A DNA stretch of 64,000 nt from Myxococcus guangdongensis (lineage in GTDB: Bacteria; Myxococcota; Myxococcia; Myxococcales; Myxococcaceae): NCBI RefSeq assembly GCF_024198255.1, contig NZ_JAJVKW010000006.1, positions 608,413 to 672,412 on the forward strand, in the 5' to 3' direction. A program made the position numbers and the translations under genes. Within the stretch, counting starts at the first letter, position 1, and each line of letters starts with the position of its first letter. Of this stretch, positions 16,687-25,881 are shown piece after piece. The notes below the pieces were generated by a model. The model did not search any database. It was not told the origin of the DNA and saw only the letters and a list, made by a program, of their open reading frames with translations.

Positions 16687-19473
16687 GTGGTGTCCGACCT
16701 GGCGTCCAGAGCCCATACCACCGTCTTCGAGCACGCGCGCGACGCGGTGCTCGTGCTCGACGCTGCCCAAATCATCCAGGAGGTCAATCGCGCCGCCGAA
16801 CGCATCTTCGGCCCGCGGGGTGAGCTGGTGGGCATGGCGGTGACGCGCCTGCTGTCGGGGTGGCGTCCGCCGGACGGGCGCGGCTCGCCGGAGACGCCGC
16901 ACGAGACGGAGCTGGCCGGACAGCGGCCGGGCGGCGCCGGGCCCGCGTACTACCTGCGCGTGCAGACGCTGGCGCAGGTCGACGCGGCCGGAAACGCGCT
17001 GGGCTGGGTGCTCCAGCTCCAGGACATGCGCGGCAGCCTGGAGGTCGAGGCCTCCATCCGTCAGCAGAAGGAGTTCTTCGAGGCGGTGGTGCGCAACAGC
17101 CCCGTCGCCATCGTCACCATCACCCGCCAGTTCATCGTCCTGTCGTGGAACCCCGCCGCCGAGCGGCTCTTCGGGTACACGCCGCAGGAGGCGCTGGGCA
17201 AACACATCTTCGACCTGGTCGCCACCGAGGACAGCGTCCTGCCCGAGGCGAAGAAGGCGCAGCGCGACGTCACCCAGCGCGGGCGCGTGCACTCCGTCAC
17301 GCGGCGGCTGCGCAAGGACCACACGATGGTGGATGTGGAGCTGTTGGCGCTGCCGGTGTCGGTGGGTGGCCGGCAGCTGGGCTTCATCGCCATCTACCAC
17401 GACATCACCGACCTCCAGCGCGCGCGCCAGGCGGCCGAGTCCGCCAACCAGGCCAAGAGCCTGTTCCTGGCGACGATGAGCCACGAGATTCGCACGCCGA
17501 TGAACGCCATCATCGGCATGACGGGGCTGATGCTGGACACGCACCTGAGCGGCGAGCAGCGCGAGTTCATCTCCACCATCCGCCAGAGCAGCGAGGCGCT
17601 GCTCACGCTGCTCAACGACGTGCTGGACTTCTCCAAGATCGAAGCCGGCCGCTTCGAGACGGACCGCCACCCGTTCGACCTGCGTCAGTGCGTGGAGTCG
17701 GTGTTGGACCTGCTCGCGGTGCGCGCCAGCGAGAAGGGCCTGGACTTGGGCGCGGACATCTCGCCGGACGTGCCCCAGGTGGTGATGGGGGACGCGTCGC
17801 GGCTGCGTCAGGTGCTGCTCAACCTGGTGGGCAACGCGCTGAAGTTCACCGAGTCCGGTGGCGCCGTCGTGTCCGTGGATGGTGCCCGCCGCGCCGAGGC
17901 GACCGACGCCCCGTGGGAGCTCACCTTCTCCGTGCAGGACACGGGGCCGGGCATCCCCGAGGAGAAGCGGCAGGGGCTGTTCCAACCGTTCAACCAGCTC
18001 GACGTGTCGGTGGCGCGGCGCTTCGGCGGCACGGGCCTGGGGCTCGCCATCTCCAAGCGCCTGGTGGAGGCGATGGGCGGGCGCATCTGGGTGGAGAGCG
18101 AGGGTGTGCCCGGCCGCGGCACCACGTTCTTCTTCGCGCTCACCGTGCAGGCCGCGCCGCAGACGACGGCGGGCTACCTGCGCTCGGACGAGCCGCTCTT
18201 GCGCGGCCGGCGCGTGCTCATCGTCGACGACAACGCCATCAACCGTCGCCTCCTGGGACGGCAGCTCCAGGCGTGGGGCGCCGAGCCGGTGGAGGCGGGC
18301 TCCGGCATGGAGGCGCTCTCGAAGCTCCAGCCGGGCGGCTCGGGGTTCGACCTGGCGCTCATCGACCACCAGATGCCAGGGCTGGATGGCCCCTCGCTGG
18401 CGGCGCGGATTCGCGAGCGCGTCGACCTGCGGGCGCTGCCGCTGTTCCTGCTGACCTCGCCCGGACGTCGCGCCGCGCCTCCGCCGGGCCTGTTCTCCGG
18501 AGTGCTGTCGCGCCCGATGAAGGCCTCCCAGCTCCACGACACGCTGATGTCCTGCTTCTCCAAGGACGTGCCCCGGGTGCGCGTGGAGCCCGCGCCGACG
18601 GGTGCGCCCCCGCCCCGTGACAGGCCCGGAGACCGCGTCCCCTTGCGCATCCTGCTGGTGGAGGACAACCCCACCAACCAGCGGCTGGCCAGCCTGATGT
18701 TGGACCGGCTCGGCTATCAGGTGCAGGCGGCGTCCAACGGGCGCGAGGCGCTGGAGTGGTCCATGCGCCAGCGCTTCGACGTCGTCTTCATGGACCTGCA
18801 GATGCCGGAGATGGACGGCCTGGAGGCCACGCGGCGCATCCGCCAGGAGCTGCCGCCCACGGTGCAGCCATGGGTCATCGCGATGACGGCCAACGCGATG
18901 GACTCCGACCGGGAGCAGTGCTTCGAGGCCGGGATGGACGACTTCCTGTCCAAGCCCATCCGCGTGGAGGCGCTCACCGCCGCGCTGGTGCGCTGCCAGA
19001 CGCCGCGTCCCGTCGGGGGGACCCGCACGCGTCCGGAGCGCGTCGTCATCGCGGAGCAGGGGCTCTCCGAGGACCTGGTGCCCGAGGCCGCGCGCATCCC
19101 TGGCCTGCAGCCCGCGGCGCTGGCGCGGCTGTGGCGGGAGCTGGGCTCGCAGGCGGTGAACATCCTCCCGGAGCTCATCGACACCGCGCTGCAGAGCATG
19201 CCCGCGCTGCTCGACGACGCGTACACGGCGCTGGGGCAGGGGCTGCTCGACGACCTCAGCCGCGCGGCGCACACGCTCAAGTCCAACGCGGCCTGGTTCG
19301 GCGCGTCGGCGCTGGAGACGCTGAGCCGGGAGCTGGAGCTGCGCGCGGACGCGGGCGATGACGTCGACTCCCTGCGCGAGCGGCTGGACCGGTGCCGGGC
19401 GGAGCTCTCCACGACGCGCGGACTGCTGTCCCGCCTTCGTGAGAGCATCGCCCTGCCGACGGCGCGCGGCTGA
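16687..19473 (+). CDS. hybrid sensor histidine kinase (PAS-PAS-HisKA-HATPase-REC-REC-HPt)
   Basis: 928 residues from a GTG start. Two PAS domains (about 10-120 and 130-245) precede the dimerisation/phosphoacceptor helix MSHEIRTPMN (His266), an ATPase with DTGPGIP and GGTGLGLAIS, two receivers and an HPt domain with AHTLKSN (His862). Receiver 1 has acceptor Asp560, but Arg609 replaces the usual Lys of the K-P switch, so it may be regulatory. Receiver 2 (Asp703, LSKPI) looks fully functional. No membrane segment is visible, so this is a cytosolic sensor with a complete internal phosphorelay. The output regulator is not adjacent. A second GTG lies 3 bases downstream. Confidence 0.92.
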   Translation: MVSDLASRAHTTVFEHARDAVLVLDAAQIIQEVNRAAERIFGPRGELVGMAVTRLLSGWRPPDGRGSPETPHETELAGQRPGGAGPAYYLRVQTLAQVDAAGNALGWVLQLQDMRGSLEVEASIRQQKEFFEAVVRNSPVAIVTITRQFIVLSWNPAAERLFGYTPQEALGKHIFDLVATEDSVLPEAKKAQRDVTQRGRVHSVTRRLRKDHTMVDVELLALPVSVGGRQLGFIAIYHDITDLQRARQAAESANQAKSLFLATMSHEIRTPMNAIIGMTGLMLDTHLSGEQREFISTIRQSSEALLTLLNDVLDFSKIEAGRFETDRHPFDLRQCVESVLDLLAVRASEKGLDLGADISPDVPQVVMGDASRLRQVLLNLVGNALKFTESGGAVVSVDGARRAEATDAPWELTFSVQDTGPGIPEEKRQGLFQPFNQLDVSVARRFGGTGLGLAISKRLVEAMGGRIWVESEGVPGRGTTFFFALTVQAAPQTTAGYLRSDEPLLRGRRVLIVDDNAINRRLLGRQLQAWGAEPVEAGSGMEALSKLQPGGSGFDLALIDHQMPGLDGPSLAARIRERVDLRALPLFLLTSPGRRAAPPPGLFSGVLSRPMKASQLHDTLMSCFSKDVPRVRVEPAPTGAPPPRDRPGDRVPLRILLVEDNPTNQRLASLMLDRLGYQVQAASNGREALEWSMRQRFDVVFMDLQMPEMDGLEATRRIRQELPPTVQPWVIAMTANAMDSDREQCFEAGMDDFLSKPIRVEALTAALVRCQTPRPVGGTRTRPERVVIAEQGLSEDLVPEAARIPGLQPAALARLWRELGSQAVNILPELIDTALQSMPALLDDAYTALGQGLLDDLSRAAHTLKSNAAWFGASALETLSRELELRADAGDDVDSLRERLDRCRAELSTTRGLLSRLRESIALPTARG

Positions 19474-19537
19474 AGTCCCGGTCAGCCCTCCGGGGGCTGG
19501 GGCGTCCCTCGCGCGGCCGCGGACTTCGAGGTGAACG

Positions 19538-20833
19538 ATGAGTGACTCTCCCAAGGATTCCTCCCACCCGGGCGCCGCGCGCATCCGGGGCCTGGAGCAG
19601 GTGGACCGCCTCTCGGTGCCGCTGCCACATGGCACCGAGGTGACGACGCGCGTGGAGCGGCTGACCTCCGGCGGGCGGCGCATCCCCCAGGGCGTGGTGG
19701 GGCGCGTCGTGCGGGCCAAGGATGGCGGGCTCGACATCCAGATTGTGGGCGTGGGCGAGGTGTGGTTCGCGCGCGACGAGCTGGTGCCCCGGCGTCCGGG
19801 ACAGGTCCAGTTCGCCCAGCGGCGCGAGGCCGCCTGGAACGCGCTGGGGCCGTGCGTGGTGCTGGAGACGCGCGTGGGCAGCCATGCGTGGGGCCTGGCG
19901 AACGCGCAGTCGGACGTGGACGTGCGAGGGGTGTTCGCGCTGCCGCTCTCGTGGACCTTCGGCCTGGTGGAAGCGCCCCAGGACCTGGTGAGCGCCGACG
20001 GCAGCACGACCTACTGGGAGGCGCGCAAGACGGTGGAGCAGGCCCTGCGCGCGGACCCGAACACGCTGGAGACGCTGTTCGTCCCGGGCGCCCGGGCGCT
20101 GGATGAGCTGGGGGAGTGGTTCCTCGCGGAGCGCGAGGCCTTCGTCTCGCAGTCCATCTTCGGCAGCTTCGGTCGCTATGCGATGAGCCAGCTCGACAAG
20201 CTCACGCGCAGCCAGCGGCTCGCCGAGCACCGGGACTTGCTGCTGGAGTGGCTGTGCGAGGAGCCCACGCCGGGCCTGGACGAGGTGGCCCGTCGCTTGG
20301 CGGACATCTCCCCGCGCGGCGCGCCCACCCAGGAGGACGCGCTGCTGGCGGCGAAGACCTACGTGAAGCAGCTCTATCGCTCGCTGTGGGACCAGGGCCT
20401 GCTGGCGGCCAACGACTTCGCGGCGCTCACCGCCTATGCGCGCGGAGGCGGCCAGCGTCCACCGTCGGCGCGGGAGCTGCGGCCGAAGAACGCGTACAAC
20501 CTGCTGCGGTTGATTGCCACGGCCACGGGCTGGCTGCGCCACGGCGAGCCCGTCTTCGAGGCGACGGGGACCCTGAAGGCGCGGCTGTTGGACATCAAGG
20601 CGGGGCAGGTCCCGCTGGAGGACGTGCTGCGCGACGCCGAGGCGATGGCGCCGGAGCTGGAGGCGGCGCGACAGGAGAGCCGCCTGCCGGAGCAGCCCGA
20701 CTACGCGCGCGCGGACCGGCTGTTGCGGCGGGTGGGGGATGAAGTGGCCCAGCGCTGGGTGACGAAGGTGGCGGGGCCCTGGGGACGCGAGGCGCCCGAG
20801 GCCCCGCGGATGGAGTGGAGGGATTCGGAATGA
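19538..20833 (+). CDS. RlaP-type nucleotidyltransferase (larger paralogue)
   Basis: 431 residues. The nucleotidyltransferase core carries GSHAWGLANAQSDVDVRGVF (near residue 113): the Gly-Ser hairpin followed by a D-x-D metal pair, in the style of the RlaP (RNA-ligase-associated, polymerase-beta superfamily) family. An N-terminal ~90-residue beta-rich extension precedes it (GRRIPQGVVGRVVRAKDGG). The middle part contains the family helices (PNTLETLF, SQLDKLTRSQR, NAYNLLRLI). It overlaps the second RlaP gene by ATGA. RlaP proteins are predicted to add nucleotides during RNA end repair; no RNA ligase is adjacent here. Confidence 0.75.
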   Translation: MSDSPKDSSHPGAARIRGLEQVDRLSVPLPHGTEVTTRVERLTSGGRRIPQGVVGRVVRAKDGGLDIQIVGVGEVWFARDELVPRRPGQVQFAQRREAAWNALGPCVVLETRVGSHAWGLANAQSDVDVRGVFALPLSWTFGLVEAPQDLVSADGSTTYWEARKTVEQALRADPNTLETLFVPGARALDELGEWFLAEREAFVSQSIFGSFGRYAMSQLDKLTRSQRLAEHRDLLLEWLCEEPTPGLDEVARRLADISPRGAPTQEDALLAAKTYVKQLYRSLWDQGLLAANDFAALTAYARGGGQRPPSARELRPKNAYNLLRLIATATGWLRHGEPVFEATGTLKARLLDIKAGQVPLEDVLRDAEAMAPELEAARQESRLPEQPDYARADRLLRRVGDEVAQRWVTKVAGPWGREAPEAPRMEWRDSE

Positions 20834-21612
20834 AGGGCACGCTGACAGCGCACGAGAAGACGGTGGCGGACCGCGTGCTCGACGAGGAGTCCGCGCGGCG
20901 CGAGCACCTGGTGGTGTCGCTGACGGGGGCGCATGCCTACGGGTTCCCCTCGCCCGACAGCGACCTGGACCTGAAGTCCATCCACGTGGCGCCCACGGGC
21001 ATGCTCCTGGGGCTCAGCCCTCGGCAGCTCAACGCCGAGCGACTGGAAGTCGTGGACGGCGTGGAGGTGGACTACTCGTCCAACGAGCTCGCATCCGTTC
21101 TCCAGGGACTGTTGCAGGGCAATGGCAACTACCTGGAGCGCATCCTGGGCGCCATCACCCTGCGGGCCTCGCCGGACCTGGAGTCGCTCCAGCCGCTGGC
21201 GCGCGAGGTGCTGTCGCGGCGGGTGTTCCGTCACTACAACGGCTTTGCCCACGGCCAGCTCCGCGAGTGGGAGAAGAGCGGCTTTCGCTCCGCGAAGAAG
21301 CTGCTCTACGTGCTGCGCACCACGCTGACGGGCACGCACCTGCTGCGCACCGGCGTCGTGGAGACGGACGTCACGGAGCTGCTGGACGCCCACGGCTTCC
21401 CCGAGGCCCGTGAGCTGGTGGAGCAGAAGCGGCGCGGGGAGAAGAGCGAGCTGCCGGAGGCGCTGAGTGAAGCGTGGCGCGTCCGGGTGGCCCGCTCGTT
21501 CGAGGTGCTCGACGCGGCGCTGGCGGCGTCGGTGCTGCCCGAGGCGCCGCCCTCCAAGGCCGTGGACGCGCTGGAGGCCTGGATGCTGGAGCTGCGGCGC
21601 CGGCGCTTCTGA
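20830..21612 (+). CDS. RlaP-type nucleotidyltransferase (smaller paralogue)
   Basis: 260 residues from the ATG at 20830, which overlaps the upstream stop codon. The core GAHAYGFPSPDSDLDLKSIHV has the Gly hairpin and D-x-D metal ligands of the nucleotidyltransferase fold, followed by NGNYLERIL and KKLLYVLRTTLTG, which are shared with RlaP proteins. It lacks the N-terminal extension of its partner. Translational coupling suggests the two act together. An earlier in-frame ATG (20815) would overlap more of the upstream gene. Confidence 0.75.
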   Translation: MKGTLTAHEKTVADRVLDEESARREHLVVSLTGAHAYGFPSPDSDLDLKSIHVAPTGMLLGLSPRQLNAERLEVVDGVEVDYSSNELASVLQGLLQGNGNYLERILGAITLRASPDLESLQPLAREVLSRRVFRHYNGFAHGQLREWEKSGFRSAKKLLYVLRTTLTGTHLLRTGVVETDVTELLDAHGFPEARELVEQKRRGEKSELPEALSEAWRVRVARSFEVLDAALAASVLPEAPPSKAVDALEAWMLELRRRRF

Positions 21613-21621
21613 GCCGCTGGT

Positions 21622-22542
21622 TCAGGGCGAGGTCGAGGACAGCCGGGACAAGGAGCGGTCCTTGACCTTGAGCCAGGCCTGCTGGCGGAAGAGGTACGTG
21701 GAGCAGAGCTTCCGCCACGTCCACACGTCCGGCAGCTTCCACCATCCATCCGGCGGCTTGAGGCCCACGCCCCTCAGGTTGCCGATACCCCGGTAGCCGA
21801 CGCCGTCGAGCCCGTTGGCGCAGTTGGACTCCAGCACCAGGACCTTGTCGGTGGCGGGGTGGTGGTCCACCACGAGGAAGGTGTGGCCGGAGCGCCACTG
21901 GTTGCGCCAGCCCTGGATGAGCGTCCACGGGTGCGGGTGGGCATCGGCCGAGGGCGCGGGGATGGCCATGCCGCTCTCGACCGCGGCGGTGACGGGGGAG
22001 AAGAAGTCCTCCGTGGAGGCAATCATCATCTGCCGGTGGCGCCGGGAGTCCCACTCGAAGCTCGCGCCGTGGGCGTCCGCGAAGGCCTTCACCGTGAGCG
22101 CCTCGACGAAGGTGCAGCAGTTGTTGAACGAGGGCGGCGCGCGAGGGACGCGGATGCCTGGGAGGTCCCAGGGGTAGTACGCCTGGTCCAAGTCGTAACG
22201 GAAGTCCTTCATCCCCTGGAGCAGGGTGACGAACTGGCTCTCGGCGATGGCCAGCGGATCATCATCGAAGGGCAGCCGCACGGCGGGCGGAGGCTTGGCC
22301 TGGTTCGTCACGCTCACGTAGTGCTGCGTGCGCCAGCGCGTGCAGACCCAGGTGTCCAGCGCGCCCATCGTGGGGACCTCCAAGCGCACGAAGTCCGTGT
22401 CCGGCGTCGGGCTGCCTGGCTTCTCGTCGAGCACGAAGTAGGTGCCCGCCTCGACGTAGCCCTCGAACTGGGACTGGGTGTCGGGCTGGACGAAGCCCCG
22501 CATACGGATGGGGAGCTTCGCGACGCGATAGGTCTCGGGCAC
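21622..22542 (-). CDS. orphan protein with Cys/His residues reminiscent of an NlpC/P60- or amidase-like fold
   Basis: 306 residues, no recognised family. A conserved-looking Cys pair in FNNCCTFVEAL (near residue 143) is followed about 75 residues later by SGHTFLVVDHH and LVLESNCANG. That order (Cys, His, polar residue) resembles papain-like NlpC/P60 hydrolases, but I cannot confirm the fold. No signal peptide or membrane segment. It is convergent with the RlaP pair and 97 bases downstream of the RNA-repair fusion gene, with which it may be co-transcribed. Confidence 0.5.
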   Translation of the reverse strand: MPETYRVAKLPIRMRGFVQPDTQSQFEGYVEAGTYFVLDEKPGSPTPDTDFVRLEVPTMGALDTWVCTRWRTQHYVSVTNQAKPPPAVRLPFDDDPLAIAESQFVTLLQGMKDFRYDLDQAYYPWDLPGIRVPRAPPSFNNCCTFVEALTVKAFADAHGASFEWDSRRHRQMMIASTEDFFSPVTAAVESGMAIPAPSADAHPHPWTLIQGWRNQWRSGHTFLVVDHHPATDKVLVLESNCANGLDGVGYRGIGNLRGVGLKPPDGWWKLPDVWTWRKLCSTYLFRQQAWLKVKDRSLSRLSSTSP

Positions 22543-22639
22543 GGTGCGGCCTCCGAAGTGGATGACTTTGCGTGAAGTCTATCTCACTGTCGGAGGATAT
22601 TTCATGGGACGCTGGAGGGCTGGCGCGGCGTGTCTGTCC

Positions 22640-25600
22640 TTACGGGTCTGTTTCTCCGGGGAGGCCCGAGGCGCTGGCGCGTGACAGCTCGACCTGGAGG
22701 GTGGCCCCTTCGGGACGGTGGGCCCATTCCAGGAACGACGCCCGGAAGGACTCCACCGCCTCGACGAGCGGCGTGCCTGGCCGCCACGCGAGCGCGCTCG
22801 TATCCCGGGCTTCCAGTCCGATGAGCAGGGAGCCCCCGGCGCCCGGCGACTGGAGGGGGCGCACCGTCAGGCGGCGATCACTCTCCAGGCGGTACGCCAG
22901 GGCCGTGATGTGTCCGAGCAGCCACCCCTGGGCGACCTCGCGCCCCTCGGGGGTCTTCGCGTCGGCGCTCAGCCGCAGTCGGGTCGACGGTGGTTGGGTC
23001 GAATCGAGCGGCTCGAACAACAGGGACCACGCTCCGGGCGTCCCGGTCCCGCGCGCCTGGGCCACGAGCTCCCGGGCGCGCGCCCACTCCTCGCGGAGGA
23101 TGCGGGACGTGGAGCGGGACACGTTGCGCGCGGTGTTCCTCAGCGGCGCCACGGGGGCGATGATGGGCAACAGGTCCCGCTTGCCATCCGGCCGGTACCT
23201 CGCGGTCTCCATCGTCAGGGCCACCGGTTGGGGCCAGGGCCAGTGGGCGAAGGTGTCGAAGAAGTGCGCGAGCAGGTCCAAGTCGGACTTCACCGCCTCG
23301 GGCGCCGCGCGCGTGGTGGCCCAGGCCGCGAGCACCGTCCACGACAGGCCTCCGAGATAGCCGAGTGCATGTGAGTAGAGCCCTCGTGCTCGGGCCCAGG
23401 CCTTCACGGCGCGCAGCAGTCGACGGAACCTCGCGCGCGTGCCCTCGTCCGGACCGAGCGCGTCCAGCACGCCCATCATGTCCGCGAGCCCCAGCACCGA
23501 GCGCAGGCCCGCGGGGTCGAACGCGTCCGCGTGTCGCGCGAGCAGCTCCAGGGGCTCGACGGCTTCGGTGCCCTCGGGCCGACTCGCATGGGACACCTCG
23601 AAGCTCACGCCGCCCAGCACCACCTTCACCAGTGGGATGGCCGCATCGGCGACGAAGCGCGAGGCCGCGCGGCTCTCGGGCTCCGACTTCTCCAGCTCGC
23701 CCAAGAGCGCCCGTGCGAAGTCCTCTCGTGACGGGCCCGGGGCGCCGAGCGCCACCGCGTCCACGTCACTGCCCGCGCCATCGGCCCCGAGCAGATAGGA
23801 GCCATACGGGTGAAGCGTGGCGCCCACGCGAGCGCACAGCACCCGCAGCCGCTCCACGGCCTCATCGCGCTTCGCCCGGGTCTCGGGAGCCATCTCGACG
23901 GCGCCCATGTTCTCGAGCGCGGAGCGCAGCGCGTCGTCACCCGAGCCCGACGCCGGGGCCTCCGCGCGAACGACTCCAGGACCGCCGAGCGGGATGCGTC
24001 GGACGACCTCGAACGGCGTGTTGCCCTGCCGGCGGATGATGCAGACCTCGCGGACCTCGAAGCTCAGCGGACGCCAGCCGCGCGCCCACGTGGCGACGGT
24101 GCGCTCCACGTCCACGTCGTCCGAGTGGGGCACCTGTCCCACGGACAGATGCGGATGGAACCCATGGGCCGGGGGCGCGCACTCGGGCACCACCGAGACG
24201 AGCTTCGCGTGCAGTCGCGTCAGGGCTCCCGGGGGCGCGTCCTCGGGCCTCAACCAGGCCGTCGCGCTGGCGCGGTGGTCGAAGTGGTCGAAGTCGGAGA
24301 GCGTCACCTGGAAGGGCTCGATGCTCCGCGCGGACTCGGAGAGCAGCGCCGCCACCGTGTCGAAGTCCTCCTCGGGGAGGAAGGGGTAGAGCAGGGTGAC
24401 GTGGGGCATCCACCGCTCGAACTTCGCGTCGTGCTTCTTGCGAAGCGCCTGGATGGGCGGCCACACGGACTCGGGGGGGATGAGCACCACCGCCGTGTGA
24501 TGGACGAGCCTCGCCGCCGCCGCTCCCGTCACGGAGACCGCGCGGGTGTCGCGGCGCAGGACGCAGCGCACGCCGAAGTGGTCCGACGCGAACAGGGGCT
24601 CTCCGGAGGGCGCGCGCACGCCGCGCAGCGGAGCCTCACCGAAGAGCTCGATGGACTCCGGCGAGAGTCGACCCGAGGGCGAGGCCACCAGCACCCGGTC
24701 CAACCGCTGGAGCCGTCCGGACACGGTGGTGATGGCGGCGAGCGAGTTGAGGCGCGGATTGTACGTCTCGCCCTGTTCGGACGGACGCAGCGTGGGCCAT
24801 GCATCCACGAAGCCCGCGCGACTGAAGGACTCGGCCCCTGCGTCGCCGTCACCGAAGTTGAAGTCACCGGCCAGCACGACGTCGGGCACGCCCGCGTCCT
24901 CGGCGGCGGTGAGCGAGGGAAGTCCCTCCAGCAGCGCTTGGACCTGGACCGCCCGGGCCGCGGCGCCGGTGGCCTCGCGGTTGCTCGTCAGGTGCGGCGT
25001 GGCCACCCACAGCGGCCCGCCTGGCAGCCGCAGCTCGCCCACGATGAGGCGCTTGTCGCGCGAGAAGACCCGCTGCCACACCGACGCGAGGGGTTCGCGA
25101 GACAAGAGCACCTGTCCGTAGGGGACGACGGTGTTCGCCTCGGGACCGTCCGACACCTGGTAGTGCTCGCGCACCCAGCTCTCGGCGAGCAGGGCGCGAA
25201 GGAAGGGCGCGGTGACTTCCTGGAGGACGATGACGTCCGCGTCCGTCTCGCGCAGCAGCGCCAGGGCGGCGGGCGTCCGGTGCTCGGTGGCGAGCTTCTC
25301 CCTGTCATACAGGTCGAAGAGGACGTTGAAGGTGGCGAGGGTGAGTCGCTCCGGCGCCGGGCGTGTGTCACCCGGCGGAGAGGATGGCGCCTTCATCCAA
25401 TCCCCGGCCCGCGCGTCGTAGCGATGGACGTGCAGGCGCGCGAAGCCGGGGACCTCGCGAGGACGGGGTGGAGTGGGGGCGGGGGGCTCGTCGGACGGCT
25501 CGACGAGGTGATTCAGCCGGTCGATGCGCTCCTTGCGGTCCCACACCACCTCGCGTCCGCGCTTGAAGTACCAGACGCGGTGCCAGGGGATTTCGCCGTC

Positions 25601-25744
25601 TGGCACGAAGGCCTCGAACGGCATCTCCTCCATGCGCTCGCCGTGGGTGTCGTAGCCGATGACGAACTCACGGGCCTCCAGTCGAGGGTCCCACCGGATG
25701 CGGTGGTACACCTCTCGGCTCGTCGTGAAGCGTTCCTGGGACAT
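22640..25744 (-). CDS. multidomain RNA-end repair protein: MJ1316-like, EEP phosphatase, 2H phosphoesterase, poly(A)-polymerase-like
   Basis: 1034 residues from the ATG at 25744. Residues ~8-80 resemble the MJ1316 domain (PF04457), proposed to recognise RNA cyclic-phosphate ends (VYHRIRWD, PWHRVWYFKR). Residues ~134-397 are an endonuclease/exonuclease/phosphatase domain: TFNVLFD, VLQE, LAGDFNF, SDHFG. Residues ~415-570 are a 2H phosphoesterase with PHVTLLYPF and HPHLSVGQ (two H-x-T/S motifs). Residues ~620-1034 are a poly(A)-polymerase/archaeal-CCA-like nucleotidyltransferase with GSYLLGADGAGSDVDAVAL. Together these could clean damaged RNA 3' ends and add nucleotides. The function is predicted from domain families; the combination is striking beside the RlaP pair. 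Confidence 0.85.
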   Translation of the reverse strand: MSQERFTTSREVYHRIRWDPRLEAREFVIGYDTHGERMEEMPFEAFVPDGEIPWHRVWYFKRGREVVWDRKERIDRLNHLVEPSDEPPAPTPPRPREVPGFARLHVHRYDARAGDWMKAPSSPPGDTRPAPERLTLATFNVLFDLYDREKLATEHRTPAALALLRETDADVIVLQEVTAPFLRALLAESWVREHYQVSDGPEANTVVPYGQVLLSREPLASVWQRVFSRDKRLIVGELRLPGGPLWVATPHLTSNREATGAAARAVQVQALLEGLPSLTAAEDAGVPDVVLAGDFNFGDGDAGAESFSRAGFVDAWPTLRPSEQGETYNPRLNSLAAITTVSGRLQRLDRVLVASPSGRLSPESIELFGEAPLRGVRAPSGEPLFASDHFGVRCVLRRDTRAVSVTGAAAARLVHHTAVVLIPPESVWPPIQALRKKHDAKFERWMPHVTLLYPFLPEEDFDTVAALLSESARSIEPFQVTLSDFDHFDHRASATAWLRPEDAPPGALTRLHAKLVSVVPECAPPAHGFHPHLSVGQVPHSDDVDVERTVATWARGWRPLSFEVREVCIIRRQGNTPFEVVRRIPLGGPGVVRAEAPASGSGDDALRSALENMGAVEMAPETRAKRDEAVERLRVLCARVGATLHPYGSYLLGADGAGSDVDAVALGAPGPSREDFARALLGELEKSEPESRAASRFVADAAIPLVKVVLGGVSFEVSHASRPEGTEAVEPLELLARHADAFDPAGLRSVLGLADMMGVLDALGPDEGTRARFRRLLRAVKAWARARGLYSHALGYLGGLSWTVLAAWATTRAAPEAVKSDLDLLAHFFDTFAHWPWPQPVALTMETARYRPDGKRDLLPIIAPVAPLRNTARNVSRSTSRILREEWARARELVAQARGTGTPGAWSLLFEPLDSTQPPSTRLRLSADAKTPEGREVAQGWLLGHITALAYRLESDRRLTVRPLQSPGAGGSLLIGLEARDTSALAWRPGTPLVEAVESFRASFLEWAHRPEGATLQVELSRASASGLPGETDP

Positions 25745-25881
25745 GGTGAGCACCCACGGGGAGAAGAGGAAGGACGGCGAGCCGCTGGCTTCCCTCGAGC
25801 GTAGTCGTGCGGACCGCTCCATGGGGGACGTCCCGCGCGCCGCACCGGACGACGCGGGCCTCACCCGGCTGACAGTCCGCT

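Noticed and set aside
15943..20007. Very long minus-strand open frame (~1350 codons) across the H1-like, hybrid-kinase and RlaP genes
   Set aside because: It is antisense to three genes with clear domains and its product is Arg/His/Leu low complexity without any motif.
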